Shown piece by piece: positions 11,430 to 20,820 of a stretch of DNA of 64,000 nucleotides. This DNA is from Vicia villosa (lineage: Eukaryota; Streptophyta; Magnoliopsida; Fabales; Fabaceae), in the NCBI RefSeq assembly GCF_029867415.1, contig NC_081185.1:117159987-117223986 (forward strand). Direction: 5' to 3'. How positions within the stretch are numbered: the stretch's first letter is position 1; the number at the start of each line of letters is the position of its first letter. The notes below the pieces were generated by a model. It searched no databases. It was given only the letters and a program-made list of their open reading frames with translations, and was not told where the DNA came from. The position numbers and the translations under genes were made by a program.

Positions 11430-11650
11430 TTGTGAATTTTTTTTTTGAATAACAAATTTTTTAAAAAAAATTTCTGAAATAACCAACTTTTCAAAATAAT
11501 TCCCCAAATGTCACTTTTTTGCTATCTGCAACACGTTGTCGCCAGGGGGGTGGCGACAACACTTGGCCCATAACGTCGTCGCCAGGCCCATTGGTGCCTA
11601 CATGCAATATTTAGGTGTTGTCGCCACCCCCCCTAGCGACAACACCCCCC
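11430..11650. repeat. Left terminal inverted repeat of the large MULE, with two hairpins
   Basis: It contains two GC-rich palindromes in AT-rich surroundings: 11535-11560 (10-bp arms GTTGTCGCCA/TGGCGACAAC around six G) and 11617-11643 (the same arms around a C-run, one mismatch). It pairs as an inverted copy with 19430-19650. Subterminal palindromes of this kind are candidate binding sites for the element's own transposase. Confidence 0.75.
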
Positions 11651-12114
11651 CTTATTTTTTTTTTCTTTTTTTTTTGTTATTTTTTTTCTTTAACATAATT
11701 TCTCTTAAAATATTTTCAGTATTTTTTTTAATAACTACATTTTTTTAATATTATTTTTTCGTATTTTTTTTTTAGTATTTTTTTTTTAACAACAATTTTT
11801 AACAATAATTTCTCTTATATTGTTTTTTTATTAACTACAATTTTTAACAACAATTTTTTTAATAGCTACAATTTTTTTAATAACTACAATTTTTAACAAT
11901 AATTTCTCTTATATTGTTTTATTTTATCTATCTTGTTAAAATTATTTTTGGAAGTTGGTGGTGGATTCATTATTTTGAAAGTTGAGCATTCTTTAAAATA
12001 TTTATATATTAAAATACAAATACATTAAAATTAAAGACATTAAAATACATTAACGATACAAATACATTATAATTAAAAACATTACAAAATACATTCACGA
12101 TACAAATAAAAATC

Positions 12115-14410
12115 TTATTGCGCACCACGTGGACCATGGTACGATCCACATTGAGGTTGCCGAATGGGTCGTGTAGACGGGTCACGAGTTGGTAATGCCC
12201 CCCTATTTCCGCGACGACGCCCCCCTCTATTTGGTTCGTCTTGTGCCATAGTCGACGGTCCCTGAATGAAACCTGGGTCTTCAACATCTTGACCTATAGA
12301 ATTCCCTCCATAGGATAGGCGGGTGCCCGCGGCGCTGTCGAAGCTGTGTCTAGGCGGGTTAAAATTTCTCCTAGTGGGTGCAGCCTGGAAGTTTTGGAAG
12401 TTGGTGGTGGATCCGGTTTGGTTAAAATACAATGGTTGTGGCGGTGTGTTGAAGTCAAATTGTTGGCTGGGGTACTGTGATGTGTGTTGGTCGAATGTGG
12501 TGTATTGCGGGTATTCTTCTTCTATGCCCATGTCGGGGGTCATTGGTGGTGATCTTGAAGAGCCCCCCGCATGGAATTCCTGGAAATATGATCTAGAAGA
12601 GCTCCCTGCATGGAATTCTTGATTTTGTGGTTGAGTTTGGGATGGAAAAAACTGGTGGAGTTGTTGGGAATGTTGTTGGTAAAAAGGTGTTTATGGTTGC
12701 ATTGGTTGTTGGTGGTAACTTTGTTGTTGTTGTTGGTGGTGTTGTTGTGGGTAATGTTGTTGTTGGTAATTTGGTGGTGGTTGTTGTTGTTGTTGGTAAT
12801 TTGGTGGCGGTGGTTGTTGTTGTTGTTGGTGGTAATTTGGTGGTGGTTGTTGTTGTCCTCCAAAATATGGAGGTTGTGCTCGCGGGTCAACTAAATAGAA
12901 AGGGGCAGACACAATCATTTCAGGATTTGTGACGGATCTGTACCAGTTTACATAGTCAACAGTTGGCTTCATTTCTCCCGGCGCCACAGGAAATTCTAGA
13001 ACCGTTTTTGATCGACGAGCCCATATTTTACGCTGATCTATGGCAAAGGACTTGTAATTTTTTACGTACCACTGTTCGCTAACCTTCGCAAGATGCCAAC
13101 GTCCCAAACAGTCAGGCTCAGGTGGGTCAGGGATACCTTGATGCATGCCGAATTGGAGCTTCACACGGTCACTCGGGTGCATCTCCACAGTGGTGAACCG
13201 TATGATGGGTGATTTTGCTGTCCAAATAGCCGCCTCGTCAAGGTCGGGAACGTGGTCCAATTCCAAGTAAGGACGCCAAATAAACTGCAAAGCAAATAAT
13301 ATTAATTTCAGAATATAGAAGATAGTTATTTTTAAAAATATATTTAGAAAATGGACATTTTTAGAGGTATTACTTCTTGGGGTCCTAGTCGATCTAATAG
13401 CTGGCGGTAGAAAATGATTTTGGAATCAGGCGTTTTGGACCAATCCATTCCGAGTGCATTGAACCTAAACACATTAAAAGATATAAATCAATATAGTTAC
13501 AAATAATAATAGAATAAAAAGCAATAATTAAAATAAGATCCAAAAGTTACCTTGAAGCGTAAGGGAAGGCGTAACTGTTTGGATTTGCAGGGGCCAATAC
13601 CGGCATCCTCCACCATGCCCATGCTTGTAGCAAGAATGCACATCCACTAAATGTACAACTATCCTTTTTTGCACATTTGCACAAGGAACTATATAGGTAT
13701 GCCAACACAGCCGAACCCCAACTATATGTCTTTATTGCATCAATGTCCCCAAGTAAACACAAGTACATAAAATTAACACTATTTCCCGTGCCTTCGGGAA
13801 ATAGAAACCTACCAAACAACAACATAATATACATCCTAGTTTTCTGCAGTATAGTTTCTTCGTCAGAAAACTGATCCAATTGAAGCCCAGCATAAGCTTC
13901 CTGAAGGCCAGCAAGCTTTATACCTTGGCCCCTACCCCTTTGTTGCCCCTCACCCTCTATTAAATCCACACCCAACAATTCGACGCATAGGGCGTTTGGT
14001 TGTTGGACATTTCCATACACTGCCTTTCCATTTGTTTTGAGACCCAACAACATGTACACGTCCTCTAGAGTGACGGTACATTCACCCATTGGAAGGTGAA
14101 AAGTATGAGTCTCAGGCCTCCAACGCTCACACAATGCTAATATAAACTTCATATCAACTGAGGTATGTGTTAAGTTCATTACCTCACCAAATCCCGCACG
14201 TTTAACGTAGTCCACAATCAAAGGGTCAGGAGCATTCATCTTACCAGCACGGATCCTAAATCTCGTGACATCCTATAAAAAAACACCTCCCATAAGTATT
14301 TGAAATTAGTAAATTTAAGTAAAAAAAATTAAGTGTTTACTCAAACTTACATAAGTGGCAATGTTTGCAATGGTGCCTCGATGCTCTTGACCCATAGTTA
14401 GGAGAGACAT
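12115..14410 (-). CDS. Plant mobile domain (PMD) protein gene, four exons, one premature stop
   Basis: The exons are 14351-14410 (ATG at 14410), 13551-14272, 13374-13464 and 13284 downward; all introns are GT-AG and in phase. The protein starts MSLLTMGQEHRG. Exon 2 carries the PMD fold (ERWRPETHTFHLPMGECTVT, then LEDVYMLLGL), as in MAIN/MAIL1 and the so-called PP7 long-form homologues. Exons 3-4 continue it (WHLAKVSEQWYV, RRSKTVLEFPV, VNWYRSVTNP). A Q/P-rich tail of QQQQPPPNY repeats follows. A TAA at 12690-12688, probably from CAA, ends the frame after about 489 residues. The same frame stays open to a natural stop at 12115-12117 (about 680 residues), so the intact parent had a longer, Q- and R-rich tail. 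The complete PMD remains. Transposon-borne PMD genes are known; their role in transposition is not settled. Confidence 0.8.
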
Positions 14411-14534
14411 GTTTGTTGATGATGAAACACAAAGTTGCTCTGATGATAAGTTGCTCTGATGAAAGTATAAGAGGTGATGAAGAAAATGAACAAGTTTGGG
14501 AACATATTTATAGCCAAAATGCATAGGTTATTAC

Positions 14535-14759
14535 GAGATTCCCTGCAGTGTCTTGTCCCGTCAAGTCTGTGGTGGGGACGAGATTCCCTGCAGTGTCTTG
14601 TCCCGTCATGTCTGTGGTGGGGACGAGATTCCCTGCAGTGTCTTGTCCCGTCAAGTCTGTGGTGGGGACGAGATTCCCTGCAGTGTCTTGTCCCGTCATG
14701 TCTGTGGTGGGGACGAGATTCCTTGCATTGTCTTGTCTTGTCATGTCTGTGGTGGGGGG
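14535..14759. repeat. 45-bp tandem repeat, five copies, upstream of the PMD gene
   Basis: The unit begins GAGATTCCCTGCAGTGTCTT and ends GTGGTGGGGAC. Copies alternate between a TCAAGTCTG and a TCATGTCTG version, giving a 90-bp higher-order period; the fifth copy is diverged. The array sits 125-350 bp upstream of the PMD start codon. Its GTGGGGACGAGATTC core recurs at 16413-16427, upstream of the transposase gene. Confidence 0.9.
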
Positions 14760-14764
14760 ACTAG

Positions 14765-15140
14765 ATTGCTATAGAGGCATGCATTCTTGTCATGCTAAAT
14801 TATGTTAAACCATTGCATGCACCGATTTATCATATACTTTTATTTTTTATTTAGATGTTGAGAATTTTATATTATAATAGATTTTAATTCATTATCATAA
14901 TTTGTGACATGCATTATCATAATTTTTAATTCATTTAAAACATACAATTATAATAGATTTTGAGACTTTTATATTAAACTAGCGCAGATATATATATTAT
15001 GGAAAACATTAATTCATTCATTAATTAAAAAGGTACATTGACAATAACCAACACAGAAACCAAAACATCTAAGAAAATAACACATAACAACTTGTAGTAC
15101 ACGCTCGATCATTGCAACAAACACAACAACACTTAATCTA
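14765..15140. other. Noncoding AT-rich spacer within the MULE
   Basis: No gene was found. Several CATGCA/GCATGC motifs occur at 14778-14822. The remainder is AT-rich and probably includes the 3' UTR of the 107-aa gene. Confidence 0.5.
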
Positions 15141-15142
15141 AA

Positions 15143-15466
15143 CTACTCGAGTATCACTGCAAGAACAAGTGGATTTTCAACGCCTCCGTTAACCTCTCCA
15201 CTGTGTGTCCAAAACATTAGATCCACGTCCACATCGTCTTTCACACGGTCCCAGTAATACATGTAGGTGCCTTCTGGATTATTATCCGTCAACGTAATGT
15301 ATGGACAACGGTAATCTATCTGTTTAACTTTTCTGGTCGGACCATCTAGTTGACGAAACCCAGTGTTGATGGCTCTAACAATTCTCTGGAAATTCCAATG
15401 GGGGTTAAGGCAGACACGCATGTGACTACCTTCCTCAAAAAAAACGACAGCCCAAACTGAGTTCAT
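15143..15466 (-). CDS. Small protein (107 aa) resembling the MULE transposase N-terminal domain
   Basis: The preferred start is the ATG at 15466-15464 (MNSVWAVVFFEEGS); the frame is open upstream but has no ATG there. By eye the protein follows the N-terminus of the transposase encoded at 16646. Both have a strand with FEEG/HMNG, then a helix, then RKVKQIDYRCPYI (transposase: EQVSQIFYRQPLL), then DVDLMFWTH (transposase: DLEVQNMFLTH), then a final hydrophobic strand (PLVLAVIL; LELYIVV). The spacing suggests a ubiquitin/PB1-like beta-grasp fold. No other domain is present. It is intact, minus strand, between the PMD gene and the 122-aa gene. A role in binding or modulating the transposase is inference. 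An unrelated hypothetical protein is the alternative. Confidence 0.6.
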   Translation of the reverse strand: MNSVWAVVFFEEGSHMRVCLNPHWNFQRIVRAINTGFRQLDGPTRKVKQIDYRCPYITLTDNNPEGTYMYYWDRVKDDVDVDLMFWTHSGEVNGGVENPLVLAVILE

Positions 15467-15695
15467 TTTTTGTGTTTGTAGTAAGAATGAAGAAAGAGTT
15501 GGTACTTCAACTCCACACACACACACCTTTAATTATAGTGGGTGAAATACCGCGGAAAATAATTTTGCTAATTATTAATAACTTAAATACTAATTGGAAA
15601 CTTTGTAATGTTAAAAAAACATTTCATTAATATATGCTCAGAGCATTTAATTGGACGGTACAGAAGTAGCTGAAATGATAAAGAAACTGCAACAT

Positions 15696-16064
15696 CTAGG
15701 ATATTACAACGGTTAGGACAATGTCTTCTCTGTCCTCCATCATTCGAGTGCATTGAATGTCGTCCTCCATTGTCTCCCACCAACGCTGTCTTTCAAGAAA
15801 AGCACCTCCCCTTGTTCTAAGTCTCTTGATAGATCTGATTTGTTCGCCTTGACTCCACTCTCCCTCCAAAAACCTGAGAAGGGTTCTCTTAAGCTGGTCC
15901 ATGGATTGAATGTTCCAAAACATTACCTGCATGGGAGGTTTGACGGCAGAGAAAATAACGTATCCGTTCCTTCGAACAATGGGAGGTTGATAGTCCAAAC
16001 GCCTTACAGGTGGTGGAGGCTCAGTAGTCCGGTGCGTGCTATCTGGCCTTATTCGAGATCTCAT
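15696..16064 (-). CDS. Small protein (122 aa), second transposase-N-terminus-like protein
   Basis: The ATG at 16064-16062 has A at -3. The N-terminal ~30 residues are basic and proline-rich (HRTTEPPPPVRRLDYQPP). The rest follows the pattern of the 107-aa protein: a strand (GYVIFSAVKPPMQVMF), a helix (MDQLKRTLLRFLEG), EQIRSIKRLR, then RWWETMEDD (107-aa protein: YYWDRVKDD) and a last hydrophobic strand (DIVLTVVIS). The similarity is structural in character and weak in identity, judged by eye. The gene is intact and runs in tandem with the 107-aa gene, divergent from the transposase gene. No catalytic motif is seen. Confidence 0.55.
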   Translation of the reverse strand: MRSRIRPDSTHRTTEPPPPVRRLDYQPPIVRRNGYVIFSAVKPPMQVMFWNIQSMDQLKRTLLRFLEGEWSQGEQIRSIKRLRTRGGAFLERQRWWETMEDDIQCTRMMEDREDIVLTVVIS

Positions 16065-16337
16065 TTTTTCGTGTGTGTACTGATGCACACAAGAAACCCT
16101 AATTTATAGAGGGACAATTAGGGTTTCATTTACAAGGGAAAAACATAAACAATAATTTTGAAGAATAAAAATTAGGGCCCCACATGGTTCCCATCTGTTT
16201 TCTGTCCCTAGCATGCGTCCGAAACGAGTTCCTGTACCCTAGCATGCGCCTGTAATGATTCCTGAAGCGATTCCTGATAGATTCCTGCAACGATTCCCCC
16301 TATCTTCATGCATGCAGCCCTATCTTTTGTGGCAGCA

Positions 16338-16514
16338 TTAGTCATGTCAAAGTTACTATCTTGTGCAGAATTATTGCTTCATTTCTTGCATGCATTACCC
16401 TTGTGTAAGAGGTGGGGACGAGATTCTCTTGTGGCATGCATTAGTCATGTCAACGTTACTATCTTGTGCAGAATTATTGCTTCATTTCTTGCATGCATTA
16501 CCCTTGTGTAAGAT
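16338..16514. repeat. Two-copy direct repeat upstream of the transposase gene
   Basis: A ~74-bp unit beginning TTAGTCATGTCAA occurs at 16338-16411 and 16441-16514 with one difference near its start. The copies are separated by GTGGGGACGAGATTCTC, the motif also found in the repeat array upstream of the PMD gene. CATGCA motifs are frequent. The region ends about 130 bp before the transposase ATG, so it is likely promoter DNA. Confidence 0.85.
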
Positions 16515-16645
16515 TTCTTGCATGATATATAGGAACTACTTCACATACTATTTTTTACAACCATCACAACTTTCCCAAACATTTCTTCCTTTTACAACAC
16601 AACACAATTCTCACATTTCTTCTTTCACAAACACATATCAAAATT

Positions 16646-19051
16646 ATGGCATCCACCTCGCAGTTCAAAGTTCGTGTTCATATGAATGGTGAGACATGCC
16701 ACTGCGACACAAACGGTTTTCTATTTAGAAACACAAACTCAACACGTTTTGCTCTAAATAGACAATCAGATTTCTCTTATCTAAAAAGGAAAATCGAATC
16801 CAAAATAAGAGAACAAGTGTCTCAGATATTTTACCGACAACCCCTTCTTCAACCTAACAACTCAGTCATATTTTGTCAATCACAGATAACAACTGACTTA
16901 GAGGTTCAAAACATGTTCCTCACCCATGAGCATTTTGGTTATGATTATCTGGAACTGTACATAGTGGTTGAACAAAATGCTCCTTCGCAAAATATTCAGT
17001 CACAAGTTATTGATCCTGTTGTTGATGACGAACAACAACCCGAGCATGTCATTGACGAAGAAACTGATATAGAAGATGTTGTTGATGAGTTGGTGAATCG
17101 TGAATCCGAAGATGAAGGTGACGAAGAAGTTCCAGTACCGGATCGAGTACCGGATACACATGCATATTCACCTCCGGCACATTTCACAACGCTTAATTTA
17201 GGAGAGGACGAGCCATCGTCCGATATGTTCTACAATCCATATATGAGGTCAAGCGAGGAGTTAAAAGAGGGTGACACGTTTCGTTCGAAGGATGATTGTC
17301 TGTTGGCTATAAAAAATTGGCACTTAGCAAATTGTGTTGATTTTAAAGCGGATCGATCAAATCCAGAGAGAGTCACTATTGCATGCAAAAACCCGGAATG
17401 TGGATACATGCTGAAGGCATCGTTCAGAAAGAAGTTTAACGCGTGGGTGATACGTTCGATATCTCAAGCCCACACCTGCGTCACCACTAACATGGCGCAA
17501 GATCATCGAAAACTCAGTCATGACATGATATGTCATACCATCATTCCTCTGGTCGAAACTGACCCATCCCTGAAGGTGAAGACAATTATTTCTCATTGCG
17601 TTTCTGTGTTCAAATACAGACCTTCGTACAGAAAGGCTTGGTTGGCGAAACAGAAAGCAATTGAAAGAGTCTACGGCAACTGGGAGGAATCGTACCAACA
17701 ACTTCCTCGCTACCTGGCTGCACTGCAATTGTATTCACCTGGGACTGTTAGTATATTGGAGACACTGCCGGCACAGTCCCAGGACGGAACCCCTCTCGAA
17801 GGTAATGGAATCTTCCATAGACTATTCTGGGCGTTTCGACCATGCATCGTCAGTTTTGGTTTTTGCAAGCCGATTATTCAAATTGATGGAACGTGGCTGT
17901 ATGGGAAATACAAGGGAACTTTGTTGATGGCGGTCGCGCAGGATGGAAATAGCAACATTTTTCCAATAGTCTTTGCTTTGGTAGAAGGGGAAACAGCTGC
18001 TGCTTGGGGTTTCTTTCTGAAGAATCTCCGAGCTAGAGTCGCTCCACAACCTAATCTTTGTTTGATTTCTGACAGGCACGCTTCTATTGACAGCGCATAC
18101 AACAATCCGGCAAATGGTTGGCACAACCCTCCCTCTAAGCATGTCTACTGTATTAGGCATATAGCACAGAATTTTATGAGAGAGATCAAGGATAAATTTT
18201 TGAAGAACCACTTGGTGAACGCGGGGTATGCCTTAAACCAACCTGGATTTCAATACTACCGCCGAGAAATAGCGTTGACAAATCCAGATGCAGGGAGGTG
18301 GATTGACAACATTGACAGAGCGAGATGGACTAGGTCATACGACGATGGGGCTAGGTGGGGTCACATGACTACAAATCTTGTGGAATCAATGAACGAGGTT
18401 TTCAAAGGCATTCGAAACCTACCCGTAACTGCCTTGGTTAGTGCTACGTATTTTCGGATGGCAACTCTGTTCGCCACAAGAGGTAAGCGGTGGAATTCAG
18501 TGTTACAAACACAACAGGTCTACAGCGATGTGTGTATGAAATATATACAACAGGAATCTGCCAAGGGTAACACTCACCGAGTGACCGAGTTCGACCGTCA
18601 TGGCCACACCTTCAGTGTAAAGGAAACAATTGACCACAACCAGGGACTTCCACGACAACAGTATCGCGTCAATATCCCAGATCGTTGGTGCGACTGTGGC
18701 CAATTTCAAGCATATCGCATGCCTTGCTCCCATGTCCTTGCAGCATGTTCACATACTCACTTTGATGCATTATCTTTGGTATCAGAAATTTACAAGGTAT
18801 CAACGTTGCTCAACGTATACGACAATTACTTTCCGGTGGTAGCAATGGAAGCATATTGGCCTGTGTACGAGGGGGAAACAGTTTGGCATAACGATTTAAT
18901 GCGTCGGAATAAAAGCGGTCGACCAAACAGCAGGCGTATTAGAACCGAGATGGACGTAACTGAAAAAATGCAGAGGAAGTGTAGTATATGTCGTGAGGTA
19001 GGACATAATAGGACCAAATGTCCCAATCGTGGATCTAGCTCCACAACATAG
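16646..19051 (+). CDS. MULE transposase (MuDR type), 801 aa, apparently intact
   Basis: One uninterrupted frame runs from ATG 16646 to TAG 19051. Order of parts: N-terminal PB1-like domain (~residues 5-112); an acidic linker rich in D/E and V (~120-170); a zinc-binding DNA-binding region (ACKNPECGYMLKASF); the MULE catalytic core with D414 (IQIDGTW), D476 (ISDRHASI) and E580 (NLVESMNEVFKG); a SWIM zinc finger (C682-x-C, then C694-x-H696); and a CCHC knuckle (C779-x2-C-x4-H-x4-C792). All three DDE residues and both metal-binding motifs are present, as expected of an active enzyme. It would cut and rejoin DNA at the element's ends in the nucleus. It diverges from three minus-strand genes. Length is within the usual MuDRA range. 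Confidence 0.93.
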   Translation: MASTSQFKVRVHMNGETCHCDTNGFLFRNTNSTRFALNRQSDFSYLKRKIESKIREQVSQIFYRQPLLQPNNSVIFCQSQITTDLEVQNMFLTHEHFGYDYLELYIVVEQNAPSQNIQSQVIDPVVDDEQQPEHVIDEETDIEDVVDELVNRESEDEGDEEVPVPDRVPDTHAYSPPAHFTTLNLGEDEPSSDMFYNPYMRSSEELKEGDTFRSKDDCLLAIKNWHLANCVDFKADRSNPERVTIACKNPECGYMLKASFRKKFNAWVIRSISQAHTCVTTNMAQDHRKLSHDMICHTIIPLVETDPSLKVKTIISHCVSVFKYRPSYRKAWLAKQKAIERVYGNWEESYQQLPRYLAALQLYSPGTVSILETLPAQSQDGTPLEGNGIFHRLFWAFRPCIVSFGFCKPIIQIDGTWLYGKYKGTLLMAVAQDGNSNIFPIVFALVEGETAAAWGFFLKNLRARVAPQPNLCLISDRHASIDSAYNNPANGWHNPPSKHVYCIRHIAQNFMREIKDKFLKNHLVNAGYALNQPGFQYYRREIALTNPDAGRWIDNIDRARWTRSYDDGARWGHMTTNLVESMNEVFKGIRNLPVTALVSATYFRMATLFATRGKRWNSVLQTQQVYSDVCMKYIQQESAKGNTHRVTEFDRHGHTFSVKETIDHNQGLPRQQYRVNIPDRWCDCGQFQAYRMPCSHVLAACSHTHFDALSLVSEIYKVSTLLNVYDNYFPVVAMEAYWPVYEGETVWHNDLMRRNKSGRPNSRRIRTEMDVTEKMQRKCSICREVGHNRTKCPNRGSSSTT

Positions 19052-19429
19052 TTTTTAGTTTCGATGATATTTGTAATTTACTTTTTCAATGGAATGAACT
19101 TTTTTTTTATAAATTTTATGGGTTACAACACAAAAAAAATTACTAAATAAAAAAAAGTTCATGATACATATTGAAAGAAATTACCAAATATTACCATGGA
19201 AAAAATATTTGGAACCAATAAAATTTACAAAGATTTAAGAGAAAATAGTACCGAAAACATTAATATTGAAAGTAAAAAATTACCGAAAATATAATACCAT
19301 GAAAAAAATAATTATTTAAAAAATCCATTTTGAAATAATAATTGAAAAGTATAACATAAAAAAAATTTAAGAGAAAATAATGTTAAAGAAAAAAAAATAC
19401 AAAAAAAAAAAGAAAAAAAAAATAAAGGG

Positions 19430-19650
19430 GGGGTGTTGTCGCCAGGGGGGGTGGCGACAACACCTAAAAAAAACACATGGGCGCCAGGCCCAATGGCGAC
19501 AGCTCTCCAGGCCCATTGTTGTCGCCACCCCCCCCTGGCGACAACGTGTATTTTTTAGCAAAAAAGTGACATTTATGTAATTTTTTTGAAAACCTAGTTA
19601 TTTTTGGAATTTTTTTAAAAAAAATGGATATTGAAAAAAAAAATTCGAAA
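19430..19650. repeat. Right terminal inverted repeat of the large MULE, with two hairpins
   Basis: An inverted counterpart of 11430-11650. Palindromes lie at 19435-19461 and 19518-19545, with GTTGTCGCCA arms around G- or C-runs. The outward sequence GCAAAAAAGTGACATTT is the reverse of the left-end AAATGTCACTTTTTTGC. Outer 70-90 bp are A/T-rich and diverged. Confidence 0.75.
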
Positions 19651-19942
19651 TTTGTTTTACTTTTAAAAAAAATAAACTTTTTTATATTTAAAAATAAATA
19701 ATTTTTTTATAAGATAATAAAATATTTTTTAATTATATTTTTTATAAATTAAAAATTAATTTTGACATCTAGTAACATAAATATACGAAAATCATAGTCA
19801 AAATCACAAATCTTTTTAAAGATATATTTTTAAAATGGTTTTTATGAAAAGAATTATTGATTTAATTAGGGCTTTGATCTCTTATTATACCTCATTCACC
19901 AAATTGATCTTCTTATTTTAAGTTTAAAATTTGAGAAAAAAG

Positions 19943-20106
19943 GATATGCACTGACAGTGTAAAGTATTTTTACACTGTCAACCAATCACAACCATGTATT
20001 CAATTAAAATACCATTTTAATTAAAAAAAATTGATATGACATTACAAGTATAAGGATTTTGATTGGTTGTATGTGTAAAGTTAGTTTACACTGTCAGTGC
20101 ACTATC
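19943..20106. mobile_element. Small inverted-repeat element (MITE-like)
   Basis: The ends GATATGCACTGACAGTGTAAA and TTTACACTGTCAGTGCACTATC are inverted copies (one base difference), 164 bp overall. A second internal copy, TTTACACTGTCAACCAATCA, lies near the left end. No clear target duplication was found, so the superfamily is open. Confidence 0.65.
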
Positions 20107-20208
20107 TTTAAACTCTTAAAATTTTACTCTCCCTCTCATATTTTTACACTTAAAATTTACAATGTTTTTATTTTTTAAATAATAAATTTTTTGTGAATTA
20201 TGAAAAAT

Positions 20209-20261
<53 letters not shown>

Positions 20262-20820
20262 GAACTTTATAAATGAAAATAATAAAAAAAATAAATATCT
20301 CATCAATTTTCTATGAAAAACATAAGAAAGGGACGAAAAACATTTTAAATTTAAAATAGAAAATTAATTTTGTAAATTGGATAAAATTGAGGAAGTAAAA
20401 TTGTAATTTAGCTAAAATTATTTAAAGTCGAATTAAATTTAAATGATTTTAGAAACAATATATATTCAAAAAAAGTAGAGTAAGAAAAAAAATCTTATAA
20501 TAGTAAAAAAAAATTAGATTTTACATGAATACAAAGTATTATTAATTATCTTAAAATTATAATAATTAATTTAGGGTCTAGTAGATTGAGATTTTAAAAT
20601 ATTTTAAAAGATTTTCTTATACTTATAAATCTTATAATATTTTTTAAAAATTATTAATTTATAATAATTAACAAGTTATTTATATTAATATACTAATATT
20701 TAAAAGATTTTTTAAAATAATAAATTTTGTTATATTTTTTTTTAAATAATTAATTTATATTAATTTATTAAATATAAATAAATTTTACTGGAAGGGATTA
20801 GACCTAAATCGAGATAAAGA
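20107..20820. other. AT-rich spacer with (AT)n microsatellite
   Basis: An uninterrupted (AT)n tract lies at about 20211-20258. The remainder is AT-rich, with no gene. A phrase near 20575 (agggtctagtagattgagattttaaaatattt) resembles the spacer repeat to the left of the large MULE. Confidence 0.6.

Larger units (their letters stand above)
11430..19650. mobile_element. Large Mutator-like element carrying transposase, PMD gene and two small genes
   Basis: The two ends are inverted copies. The left (about 11430-11650) and the reverse of the right (about 19430-19650) both contain AAATGTCACTTTTTTGC followed by a GTTGTCGCCA...TGGCGACAAC palindrome, a spacer with AGGCCCA(T/A)TGG, and a second such palindrome. 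Inside are one plus-strand MULE transposase (16646-19051) and three minus-strand genes: PMD protein, 107-aa protein and 122-aa protein. The outermost bases are AT-rich and diverged. I could not find a 9-bp target duplication, so the limits are approximate. The transposase has all catalytic residues; the PMD gene has one premature stop. Confidence 0.75.

Noticed and set aside
12610..12932. Valine/leucine- and glycine-rich plus-strand frames resembling membrane proteins
   Set aside because: They are the antisense of the Q/P-rich repeats of the PMD gene on the minus strand.
14474..14808. Repetitive plus- and minus-strand frames of 70-96 codons
   Set aside because: They arise from the 45-bp tandem array, whose length is a multiple of three and so stays open in several frames. 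No independent coding evidence.
17357..18211. Minus-strand frames of 76-129 codons inside the transposase gene
   Set aside because: They are antisense shadows of the 801-codon transposase frame.
11430..19650. A 9-bp target-site duplication for the large MULE
   Set aside because: I compared the sequences outside both ends and found no convincing match; the ends are too A/T-rich and diverged to fix by eye.
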